Made by a program: the position numbers and the translations under genes. From Aegilops tauschii subsp. strangulata (lineage: Eukaryota; Streptophyta; Magnoliopsida; Poales; Poaceae), in NCBI RefSeq assembly GCF_002575655.3, contig NC_053039.3:236880622-236944621 (forward strand): 64,000 nt of DNA. Reading direction: 5' to 3'. Of the stretch, positions 22,561-33,726 are shown piece by piece (positions within the stretch are counted from its first letter, which is position 1; every line of letters starts with the position of its first letter). The notes beneath the pieces are model-generated. The model was not told where the DNA came from, ran no database searches, and worked only from the letters and a program-made list of their open reading frames with translations.

Positions 22561-25024
22561 ATCCTTTGCGTTATGCCTAGCTAGGGGCGTAAAACGATAG
22601 TGCTTGTTGGGAGGCAACCCAACTTGTATCTTTTTGCTTCTTGGTTTTCTTTCTGTTTTCAATAAAATACCCAATTATGCCTCTGTTTAGATGTGTTTCT
22701 GTGGTTTAAATTAGTGTTTGTTCCAAGCAAAGCCTTTGGGATCATGTTGAGTGATAGTTGATTTGATCTTGCTGAAAAACAGAAACTTTTGCGTCCAGAA
22801 AAATAATTTTTAAAAATCATAGAAGCAACAAAAAATTCTGAATTTTTACAGGAGATTGATATACAAATTTCTAATGTTGTCCCAATTCTTCAGAATTTTT
22901 GGAGTTACAGGAGTATTCGAAATATCTAGATCGCTACAGGCTGTTCTGTTTTTGATAGATTCTGTTTTCTTTGCGTTGTGTGCTTGTTTTGATGATTCTA
23001 TGGTTCTCTTTGAAGAGTTCTTGCCATATAAAAGTTTGAATACAAAGATATAATGCAAAAAAATATGAATGGTTTTGCAACAGTACTTATAGTAGTGATT
23101 TGTTTTCTTATACTAACGGATCTCACGAAGGTTTTGTTGAGTTTTGTGTGATTGAAGTTTTCAAGTTTTGGGTGAGATCGCTATGGATGAAGGAATAAGT
23201 ATTAGCAAAAGGCTAAGCATGGGGATGCCCATGGCACCCCAAGATAATATTCAAGAAGTATCAAGTAACTAAGCTTGGGGATGCCCCCGAGTGGCATCCC
23301 CTCTTTCTTCTAACAACCATCGGTATTTTACTTGGAGCTATATTTTTATTCGTCACATATTATGAGTTTTGCGTGGAGCGTCTTGTATGATTTGAGTCTT
23401 TACTTGTTTTGCTTTTTATTTTAAGTCATGAATCCTTGCAGGACACACCTATTTGAGAGAGCCAAAATTATGTTATGACTTGTTCGAATTGCTCTCTATG
23501 CTTCACTTAAATCTTTATGAGCTATGGAATTGCTCTAGTGCTTCACTTATATCTTTTTGAGCACACTGTGCTTTAGTATTTTTGAAAAATGCTCTCATGC
23601 TTCACTTATTGAGAGTTATTAAAAAATTTAAGAAATTCTCTCTTGCTTCACATAAATTAATTTGAGAGAAAGAAATATGATGCTCATGTTATTCACTTAT
23701 ATTTGTTTGAGCTTATTAAAAGCAAGATATGAAACTAGTTCCAAAGTGATAGATATCCAAGGAGGATATAATAAAAACTTTCATGAAGATCATTGGACAA
23801 AATAAACTTGATTCCTTGTAATAGTTTTGAGATATGATGATAGTGATATGTGAGTCATGTGGATGAGTAATTATGCTTTAGTACGAATATTGGTGTTAAG
23901 GTTTGTGATTCCCTAAGCAAGCACGAAAGTCAATAGTTATGCAATGAAATTACATCCTACTTGTGGTGCATTATTCGGTGTTAGTTATGCTTAATGCTCG
24001 CTTATGAGATTTTTCGTTTCTTGGTTGGATGCTTCTCAATCTTTTGCTAGCCTTCATTTGCACTAAGTATGATCACTACTTGTGCATCCAAAATCCTTTA
24101 AAGCAGTTTTTGCCACATGTGTCCACTATACCTACCTATATGCGGTATTCTTTTGCCATCCTAAGCAAATTGGTATGTGCCATCTCTAATTTTCAAAATA
24201 AACTTCTCTTTTGTGTGCTCGTACCGCTCGTGAAACGGTAGGGGGTCGCTGATATATTTCCGTGCTAGATATGTTATTCTCAAGATAAGTGTTTATTCAC
24301 TTCTCATTGCACGAGAGTACGGCAAAGGTATTAGGGATGCCCAGTCCCGAAATGAAAAATGAATTTACTTTATGTTGTCAAATAATAAATTCCTTGGAAA
24401 GTGTTGGTATGGAATGCCCCTGTGGATACGACTAGCCATGGAAAGTGAAAGTATGGTTGAAAAAGGAATAAACTTTATTTTCTGTTTGGGAACCGCCTAT
24501 GATATATCTAGCATGGAAAGTATTGGGAACTACTCAATCGTTTTCGTTGAGAAGAAAAGCATGCCACCCAAAATGTTTTATCTCTATCTTTTTCGCTTTG
24601 AGCTCTGGCACCTCTACAAATCCCTACTTCCCTCCGCGAAGAGCCTTTCTATTTACTTTATGCAATTTTTATTTTTACTTGAGTCTCCATCTTCTCTTAT
24701 AAAGCACCAACTAAGGGGCACTATGATTGTACTTGAGCATTGGGTGTAGCTAATATGCGAGTGGGTTTCATGAATGGATCAATGTTTGAGCATAATGGGC
24801 TAAGGATAACTTATTTTACTGTTGATATTTTGAAAGACATCGTTGCTTGTTGATATGCTTGAGTATTAAAGTTCTCATGTCAAAACTAGACTATTGCTTT
24901 GAACCATATAAAAGTACACATGTCCATGCTACAAAGAAAAGAATATGTGATGAACATGTTAGGCAACATTCCACATCAAAAATTATGTTTTTATCATTTA
25001 CCTACTCGAGGACGAGCAGGAATT
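22561..25024 (+). other. 3' untranslated internal region of element B
   Basis: About 2.5 kb without a credible gene. Directly after the stop is a block shared with F (GCCTAGCTAGGGGCG..., hairpin GTTGGGAGGCAACCCAAC at 22606-22623). Near 23212 and 23271 are two internal copies of the polypurine-tract motif, the second within a GGGGATGCCC...GGCATCCCC inverted repeat. Several ctctatgcttcactt-type repeats lie at 23490-23700. Confidence 0.7.
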
Positions 25025-25038
25025 AAGCTTGGGGATGC
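25025..25038 (+). other. Polypurine tract of element B
   Basis: AAGCTTGGGGATGC lies immediately before the 3' LTR start TGATACGTCTCC at 25039. Confidence 0.85.
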
Positions 25039-26017
25039 TGATACGTCTCCAACGTATCTATTATTTGTTATTGTTCCCTGATATTATATTATCATTCTTG
25101 GATGTTTTACAATCATTTTATATCATTTTTTGGTACTAACCTATTGACATACTGCCCAGTGCCAGTTGCTGTTTTCTGCTTGTTTTTTACATCGCAGGAA
25201 ATCAATACCAAACAGAGTCCAACGCAGCGAAACTTTTTGTGGATTTTTTCTGGACCACAAGATACTAGATGGGCCAAAAAGTACCTGAGGGGTGCTCCGA
25301 GGGGAGCACAACCCACCAGGGCGCGCCTGGGGGCCCAGGCACGCCCATGTGGGTTGTGCCCACCTCGGTTACCTCCTGCACCGCCTCTTTGCTCTATAAA
25401 TACCCCAATATTCCAGAAACCCTAGGGGAGTCGATGAAAATCAATTCTAGCTGCCGCAAGTTCCAGAACCACCAGATCCAATCTAGAAGCCATCACGAAG
25501 GGGTTCATCATCCTCATTGGTGCCTTTCCGATGATGCGTGGGTAGTTCATTGTAGACCTACGGGTCCGTAGTTAGTAGCTAGATGGCTTCCTCTCTCTCT
25601 CTTTTGATTCTCAATACAATGGTCTCTTGGAGATCTATTTTATGTAACTCTTTTTTGTGCTGTGTTTGTTGGAATCCGATGAACTTTGAAGTTTATGATC
25701 AGATATATGTTTTTATCCATGAAAGTTATTTGAGTCTTTTGATCTCTTATATGCATGATTAGTTGTAGCCTCATATTTCTTCTCCGATATTTGGGTATTG
25801 TTTGGCCAACTTGATCTATTTATTTTGCAATGGGAAGAGGTGCTTTGTGATGGGTTAGATCTTATGGTGCTTGATCCCAGTGATAGAAGGGGAACCGACA
25901 TGTATGTATCATTTCTATTAAGGATAACAAGATGGGGTCTATTTATACATAAATAGATCTTGTCTACATCATGTCATCGTTCTTATTGCATTACTCCGTT
26001 TCTCCATGAACTTAATT
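25039..26017 (+). repeat. 3' LTR of element B, first portion
   Basis: Matches 11102-12076 and stops at gaacttaat. The last five bases ttaat (26013-26017) are the target duplication of element C. Confidence 0.9.
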
Positions 26018-28249
26018 GTGACGCCCCCGATTCGACCGTACACTAATCATACACACAAATGTGTACGATCAAGATCAGGGACTCACGGGAAGATATCACA
26101 ACACAACTCTAGACACAAATTAAAATAATACAAGCTTCATATTACAAGCCAGGGGCCTCGAGGGCTCGAATACAAGCTCGGTACACAAGTGTCAGCGGAA
26201 GCAACAATATCTGAGTACCGACATTAGTTAGACAAGGATGCCTTAAGAAGGCTAGCACAAACATCAACGATCGAAGAGGCAAGGCCTCCTGCCTGGGACC
26301 TCCTAACTACTCCTGGTCGTCGGCGGTCCCCACGTAGTAGTATCCATCAGCGGTGGCATCTGGCTCCAGGGATCCACCATCTGGTTGCAACAACCGGAAA
26401 GAAGAAAGAAGGGGGAAAAGGGGTAGCAAAGCAACCGTGAGTACTCATCCAAAGTACTCGCAAGCATCAGATCTATACTAAGTATGCATTGGTATCAAAT
26501 GGAAGGGTTGTATGTGTGGACTGAACTACAGAATGCCAGAATAGGGGGGAAAGGCCTAGCCTATCGAAGACTAGCATCTTCAAGCAGCTCCAAGCATGTT
26601 GCAGCATGTAGAAGAGTAAAGAATAGCAGTTTAATTAACAAGCATGTTGTAACATTAGGGCCCAGAGATCCTTCCTCGACTCCCTGCGAGAAAGCAATCC
26701 CAGAGCCACATATCCATCACATATCTCAAGTATCCATTTCTAGTTATATAAGATCCGGATACAAGTCTGAACGTCCATTACCGTGGACACGGTATTCGAA
26801 TATATATATTCCCTATAGGGGTGCACCACGTTACCCAACACGCTCGATCACTCTGGCCGGACACACCTTTCTGGGGTCAATGCCCGGCCTCGGAAGATCA
26901 ACACGTCGCAGCCCTACCTAGGCTCAGCAGAGAGGTCCCCGCCGGTCTACATCCTAAGCACTCTGGGGTCTTGGGCCCATCGCCCGTTGCACTCTAGGTC
27001 GTTGCGAGCAAGGTGGATACTAGCACCGCCTCGGATGGCCAGCATGATCCGACCGTGCCGCAATGCTGAACTGGACGTCTGACAAAGCTTCGGCTGATAC
27101 TGCGACATCGAGGCCCATATCTATTCTCGCGTGGTGGTTAGTACGTAAAGGCTAAAGGCGAATTCAGAAAAAAATACCCAAACATGTTAGTGCATTAACA
27201 ATTAAAGTAGTGACGGCTGTCGGGACAAGTCCGGAGCTATCACCTTCCTGTGAGATACCGCTAAACAGCCAGCCGCCACCGTGAAATTGCACGGGTACTC
27301 TCCGGGCCCGCCCGGCTTTCACAACGGTCTCAAGTGAAGTCAAGGTAACTGTGTGTCCAGACATCAAGGGGAAAACCCGAGGAATCACCCCCGGTGGATT
27401 CCACTCAATGTAATCATCAAGGTGAACGTAAGAGGGACCACCCTCGAGGTTCACACTTGAGGTGTTGCATGTCAGAGCCGTATCGGGAATGGTGAAAGAG
27501 GAAATTACCCTCGATGACCACGACCGAATAGCTACACTAAAGAATTATCATCAGGAGTGCGTTATGAGGGATCGCCCTCGGCACTCGATAGTAGCTCTGC
27601 AGAGCCGAGCAACAAAAGGGGCGTGATGTGATGTGAGGTGTCGGGCTCTGGTCGTCGATCACGTTGATCGAGTCGTCGATGATGAAGCAGGGGCAACAAG
27701 GACAAGGTGGAGGTCACTGATGGATCACTATCCAAACTATACTAAGCAGTTTAGGATAAGCAGGTAGGTAACAATAGCAGGTACAAAAGCAGGCTATGCA
27801 TCAGAATAGGAGCAATCAATAACAGTAGCAAAATCTAATGCAAGCATGAGAGAATGGAATGGGCAATATCGGGATGATCAAAGGGGGGCTTGCCTGGAAG
27901 CTCCGCTGAAAGGGAAGAAGGGTCGTCGTCGACGTAGTCGATCACAGCGGCATCGGCAGCGGTCTCGGGGTCTACCGGAGAGAAGAGGGGGAAGAAACAA
28001 TAAATACATAGCAGGCAAGTGCATAACAGGACAACAGACAGAGCTAGACGTGTTCTAACGCGGTGCTACACGCTACCGGTGAAGGGGCGAAACATCCGGG
28101 AATGTTTTCTCACGAAGTTTGGCATTTTCGGGCAAACGAAACGGAGGGAGAAGGTTGCATGTTTGCTATTCTAGGGATGTGTGGCGGACGAATGGACCGT
28201 GTATTCGGATCCGCCTCGTCGTTCTGAGCAACTTTCATGTATAAAACTT
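26018..28249 (-). repeat. 3' LTR of element C, first portion
   Basis: Matches 41183-43381 with scattered substitutions. It keeps about 38 bp (near 27360-27397) that the other LTR lacks. It stops abruptly at ataaaactt, where a foreign gag fragment begins. Short open frames (26484-26921 and its counterpart 41650-42087) are preserved in both LTRs but have no recognisable domain and lie antisense to the element. Confidence 0.85.
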
Positions 28250-28697
28250 GGAGAACGTTGTTGAAGAGCTAGATGATGGCCCCGTCCGTCACCTTGGGGA
28301 TCTTGAGGCGAACGTTGTTGAAGCGCTAGATGTACTTTTGGAGGGTCTCTCCTGGTTGTTGCTTGACGCGGCGTAGGTCACCCGCGGCCAGTGGGCGGTC
28401 GCGAGTGCCCTGGAAGTTGGCGACGAAGCAGTCACGCATCTCGTCCCAGGAGGAGATCGAGCCTGGAGGCAGGTTCAGGAGCCACGAACGAGCGCCATCT
28501 TTGAGCGCCATGGAGAACCAGTTTTCCATGACTTTCTCGTCGTCGTTGGCCGCCTTGATGCTCAGCTCGTAGAGCTGCAAGAACTCCACGGGGTCGGGGG
28601 TGCCGTCGTAGCGCGGAGGCAGGTCTGGCTTGAACTTGCCCGGCCAGGCGACGCTACGCAACTCTGGCGTGAAGGCACAGCAACCGGCCGTGGTCAG
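28250..28697 (-). pseudogene. E: gag fragment of a different Gypsy element
   Basis: A minus-strand capsid (Retrotrans_gag-type) segment reads KPDLPPRYDGTPDPVEFLQL, then WFSMALKDGARSWLLNLP, SSWDEMRDCFVANFQGT and PGETLQKYI, with two later stops (at TAG codons near 28327 and 28273). It has a different base composition (GC-rich) and sequence from the gag proteins of A, B, D and F. Neither end shows LTR structure; it is joined directly to the C LTR on the left and to the LTR of D on the right. Confidence 0.75.
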
Positions 28698-30083
28698 TGA
28701 TAACCCACAAGTATAGGGGATCACAACAGTTTTCGAGGGTAGAGTATTCAACCCAAATTTATTGATTCGACACAAGGGGAGCCAAAGAATATTCTCAAGT
28801 ATTAGCAGTTGAGTTGTCAATTCAACCACACCTGGATAAGTTAGTATCTGCAGCAAAGTGTTTAGTAGCAAAGTAATATGGACTTAACGGTAACAATAGC
28901 AGAAGTAATATTTTTGGGTTTTGTAGTGATTGTAACAGTAGCAACGGAAAAGTAAATAAGCTAAGAACAATATGTGAAAAGCTCGTAGGCATTGGATCGA
29001 TGATGGAGAATTATGCCGGATGCGGTTCATCGTGTAACAGCCATAACATAGGGTGACACGGAACTAGCTCCAATTCATCAATGTAATGTAGGCATGTATT
29101 CCGAATATAGTCATACGTGCTTATGTAAAAGAACTTGCATGCCATCTTTTGTCCTACCCTCCCGTGGCAGCGGGGTCCTAATGGAAACTAAGGGATATTA
29201 AGGTCTCCTTTTAATAGAGTACCAGACCAAAGCATTAACACATAGTGAATACATGAACTCCTCAAACTATGGTCATCACCGGGAGTGGTCCCGATTATTG
29301 TCACTTCGGGGTTGCCGGATCATAACACATAGTAGGTGACTATAGACTTGCAAGATAGGATCAAGAACTCACATATATTCATGAAAACATAATAGGTTAA
29401 GATCTGAAATCATGGCACTCGGGCCCTAGTGACAAGCATTAAGCATAGCAAAGTCATAGCAACATCAATTTCAGAACATAGTGGATACTAGGGATCAAAC
29501 CCTAACAAAACTAACTCGATTACATGATAGATCTCATCCAACCCATCACCGTCCAGCAAGCCTACGATGGAATTACTCACGCACGGCGGTGAGCATCATG
29601 AAATTGGTGATGGAGGATGGTTGATGATGACGACGGCGACGGATTCCCCTCTCCGAAGCCCCGAACGGACTCCAGATCAGCCCTCCCGAGAGGTTTTAGG
29701 GTTTGGCGGCGGTTCTGTATCGTAAAACGTGATGAATCCTTCTCCTTGATTTTTTTCTCCCCGAACATGAATATATGGAGTTGGAGTTGAGGTCGGTGGA
29801 GCGTCAGGGGGGCCACGAGGCAGGGGGCGCGCCCCCCACCCTCGTGGACAGGTGGAGGCCCCCTGACGTGGATTCTTCTTCCAGTATTTTTAATATTTTC
29901 CAAAAATATGTTCTGTGGAGTTTCAGGTCATTTTGAGAACTTTTGTTTCTGCACATAAATAACACCATGGCAATTCTGCTGAAAACAGCATCAGTCCGGG
30001 TTAGTTCCATTCAAATCATGCAAGTTAGAGTCCAAAACAAGGGCAAAAGTGTTTGGAAAAGTAGATACGACGGAGACGTATCA
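28698..30083 (-). repeat. 3' LTR of element D
   Basis: 1386 bp, near-identical to 36597-37990. Ends TGATAACCC and GACGTATCA. Confidence 0.92.
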
Positions 30084-30099
30084 ACTCCCCCAAGCTTAA
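30084..30099 (-). other. Polypurine tract of element D
   Basis: Minus strand TTAAGCTTGGGGGAGT directly before the LTR start at 30083. The same motif recurs at 32091-32107. Confidence 0.85.
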
Positions 30100-31962
30100 A
30101 CCTTTGCTTGTCCTCAACCAATTCAGTTGATAAACGTAAAGTGATAAAGAAAAACTTTTACAAACTCTGTTTGCTCTTGTTGTTGTAAATATGTAAAGCC
30201 AGCATTCAAGTTTTCAGCAAATATTATGACTAACCACATTAACAATAACTCTTAGGTCTCATGTTTACTCACATCAATGGCATAATCAACTAGCGAGCAA
30301 TAATAATAAATCTCGGATGACAGCACTTTCTCAAAACTATCATAATATGATATAACAGGATGGTATCTCGCTAGCCCTTTCTGAGACCGCAAAACATAAA
30401 TGCAGAGCACCTTTAAAGATCAAGGACTGACTAGACATTGTAATTCATGGCAAAAGAGATCCAATCATAGTCATACCCAATATAAATTAATAGTAATGAA
30501 TGCAAATGACAGCAGTGCTCTCCAACTAGTGCCTTTTAATAAGAGGGTGATGACTCAACATGAAAGTAAATAGATAGGCCCTTCGCTGAGGGAAGCAGGG
30601 ATTTGCAGAGGTGCCAGAGCTCGATTTTGAAATAGAGAAAAATAATATTTTGAGCGGCATACTTTCATTGTCAACATGACAACCAAGAGATGGCGATATC
30701 TTCCATGCTACACACATTATAGGCGGTTCCCAAACAGAATGGTAAATTTTATACTCCCCCTCCACCAACAAGCATCAATCCATGGCTAGCTCGAAACAAC
30801 GAGTGCCTCCAACTAACAACAGTCCCAGGGGGAGTTTTGTTTGCAATTATTTTGATTTGATTTGCATAAAGCATGGGACTGGGCATCCCGTTGACCAGCC
30901 ATTTTCTCATGAGTGAGGAGCGGAGTCCACTCCTCTTGAGAATAACCCGCCTAGCATGGAAGATACAGACAGCCCTAGTTGATACATGAGCTATTCGAGC
31001 ATACAAAACAGAATTTCATTTGAAGGTTTAGAGTTTGGCACATACAAATTTACTAGGAACGGCAGGTAGATACCGCGTATAGGAAGGTATAGTGGACTCA
31101 TATGGAATAACTTTGGGGTTTAAGGGATTGGATGCACAAGCAGTATTCCCGCTTAGTATAGGTGAAGGCTAGCAAAAGACTATGAAGCGACCAACTAGAG
31201 AGCGACAATAGTCATCAACATGCATTAAAATTAATAAACATTGAGTGCAAGCATGAGTAGGATATAATCCACCATGAACATAAATATCGTGAAGGCTATG
31301 TTGATTTGTTTCAACTACATGTGTGAACATGTGCCAAGTCGAGTCACTTAAATCATTCAAAGGAGGATACCACCCCACTATACCGCATCACAACCATTTT
31401 AATAGCATGTTGGCACGCAAGGTAAACCATTATGACTCATAGCTAATCAAGCATGGCATAAGAAACTATGATCTCTAATTGTTATTGCAAACATGTTTAT
31501 TCATAATAGGCTGAATCAGGAACAATGAACTAATCATATTTACAAAAACAAGAGAGGTCGAGTTCATACCAGCTTCTCTTATCTCAGTCAGTCCATCATA
31601 TATCGTCATCATTGCGTTTCACTTGCACGACCGAACGATGTGAAAATAATAAGAGTGCACGTGCATTGGACTAAGCTGGAATCTGCGAGCATTCAATAAA
31701 CAGGAGAAGACAAGGCAATATGAGCTCTTGGTTAAATCAACAATAATGCATATAAGAGCCACTTCAACAATTTAATCATGGTCTTCTCCTATCGACCCCC
31801 AAAGAAAAGAAAAGAAATAAAACTATTTACACGGGAAAGCTCCCAACAAGCAAAAGATGAACGGGAAATCTTTTTGGGTTTTCTTTTTAATTATTACTAC
31901 TACAACAAGAAAAGTAAACTAACTAAAAGCTACACTAATTTTTTTTGTTTTCTTAAGGTTTA
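30100..31962 (-). other. 3' untranslated internal region of element D
   Basis: About 1.9 kb with no credible gene. On the minus strand, just downstream of the last ORF, a CTTGTTGGGAGC..TTTCCCG motif (31831-31852) parallels the hairpin after the stop codon in B and F. The rest is A/T-rich. Confidence 0.6.
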
Positions 31963-33203
31963 TTAAACACACAAGAAGAAAGCAAGAAAAAGAAAATAAA
32001 CTAGCATGGATATTACAGTGAAAGAGTATGAGCACCGACATCTAGCAATGAGTGTGTGGACATGAATGTAATGTCGGTGAGAAATACGTACTCCCCCAAG
32101 CTTAGGCTTTTGGCCTAGCGAATATCCAAAGTTGTAGTTGGGGTCGTACTGAGATGAAGAAGACTCTGATTGCCACTGGTTGGCAATCATCTTCGGATCC
32201 CACTGGTAATTAGACTGTCGTGGAGGTTCAAATTGTGGTTCCGGCTCCGGCTCTGTGGCTGATGTAGAGTTTCGGTAGGCGTGAATGGCCGCCAGCGGAA
32301 CGAGATACGGACCTACAGATAAATCAAACAAGGAAGGAGCAGGCAAGGTAATAGTCTCAGGGTGATGTTTATCAAAGAACAATTTGTATTTAAGCGCCCC
32401 TTCCCTATTCTTAATAATAAAGTCATGTGCTACCATACTCTTATAATCTAAATAAACAGTGGGCAGCAATTTTTTTCTTTTTCATAGTGCCTAATAGGTA
32501 TGTTATAGTGTGCAGCAAGGCGTGAAGCGTAAATACCTCCAAAGATGGGGCCCTTTGTACGGTTCAAACTTAACCGTTTGGCAACAATACCGCCCATACT
32601 AACAGTATTATCACAAAATAAACCATGGAACAAAATAATAATATCAGGAACACTAAGGTTTCCACAGTTTCCGCGACCAATTAAGCAACGACTAGCAAAT
32701 ATGGCAAAGTAGCGTAAAACAGGAAAATGTATGCTAGTGATTCTTGCATCGGAAACCTTCCTAGTTTCCCCTACAGTAATAGTGTCAATAAACCCGTCCA
32801 CATCTTTACGATGTGGTTCTTCTAAGCTACCCTCGAAAGGTATTTTGCAAACCTTGCAAAATTCATCTAGTGACATCTTCTTAACCACATCATATAAATG
32901 AAACTCTACTGAAGGAGGTGATTCCTTAGGATAATAGTAGAAGTTTTGCACAAAAGTATTGGTGTGTAAGAGATACTGTTCGCATTGGTCGCGGAGGAAG
33001 TCATTGAGGCCTGCATTCTCAGCCAATTCATAAACATCATCATAAATCCCGGCTGCTCTCAAGAAATCATTGGAAGGCCATTCACACGGCCGGACCTCCG
33101 CGGTGCGAGGCAAATTATATTTGGGCCTCTGTGCTTCTTCACTTTGCTTTTCCTTCGAGCTTTGGCTCGATGAGCCCCTCAAAAATCTCTTCATTATTTT
33201 CAA
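31963..33203 (-). pseudogene. Second ORF of element D (Athila ORF-like), one frameshift
   Basis: The first frame runs from ATG 33203 to 32448 (251 residues). A T-run slippage near 32470-32480 moves the remainder to the overlapping frame ending about 32090; repaired, it would be about 370 residues. The N-terminus is Lys/Ser-rich (KRFLRGSSSQSS). A central region contains MSLDEFCKVCKIPFEGSLEE and LNRTKGPIFGGIYASRLAAH; the C-terminal part is Pro/Glu- and Gln-rich (SATEPEPEPQFEPPRQ). The architecture recalls the extra plant-mobile or ORF-1 proteins of Athila retrotransposons, an inference without alignment. It sits after the protease, in the place of pol or env. It has no transmembrane segment. 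Confidence 0.6.
32091..32107 (-). other. Internal copy of the polypurine tract in element D
   Basis: Minus strand CTAAGCTTGGGGGAGTA, about 2 kb upstream of the real tract at 30084, within the 3' end of the second ORF region. Confidence 0.7.
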
Positions 33204-33726
33204 GGAACAATCTCCCTAAGCAGTTTTGTGAGAGGTGCTTTGAGCAAGGAGATCAAAAATCACAGCAAAATGAGCTAGAACTCGTGCTTGAGCTGGATGG
33301 TGATTTTTTTGGGAGGAAGAAGTGTGTGGGTGCAGGAATAAGTGGAGGGGGGGCCACCATGGGCCCACGAGGCAGGGGCGCGCCCTGGACCCTCGTGGCC
33401 AGGTGCTTGCTCCCCCTGCTGTGTTCTCAGTGCCAGATATTCTCAAATATTCCAGAAAAAAACATATTCCATTTTCAGGGCATTTGGAGAACTTTTATTT
33501 TTGAGGTATTTTTATATTGCACGGATAATTCAGAAAACAAACAGGAAAATGCCATTTTTACTTTATTTCAACTAAATAACAGAAATTAGAGAGAGGGTAC
33601 AAAAGGTTGTGCTTTCTAGTTTCATCCATCTCATGCTCATCAAAAGGAATCCACTAACAAGGTTGATCAAGTCTTGTTAACAAACTCATTCCGACTAACG
33701 TGGAACCGGAGAAATTTCGAATAACA
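33204..33726 (-). other. Spacer between ORFs of D with an LTR-like GC block
   Basis: Contains cccacgaggcaggggcgcgc and ccctcgtggccaggtg (33363-33406) followed by tattccagaaaaa. This resembles the GC-rich block of the element's own LTR (for example 37709-37757). No gene is seen. It could be an internal promoter-like duplicate. Confidence 0.5.
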
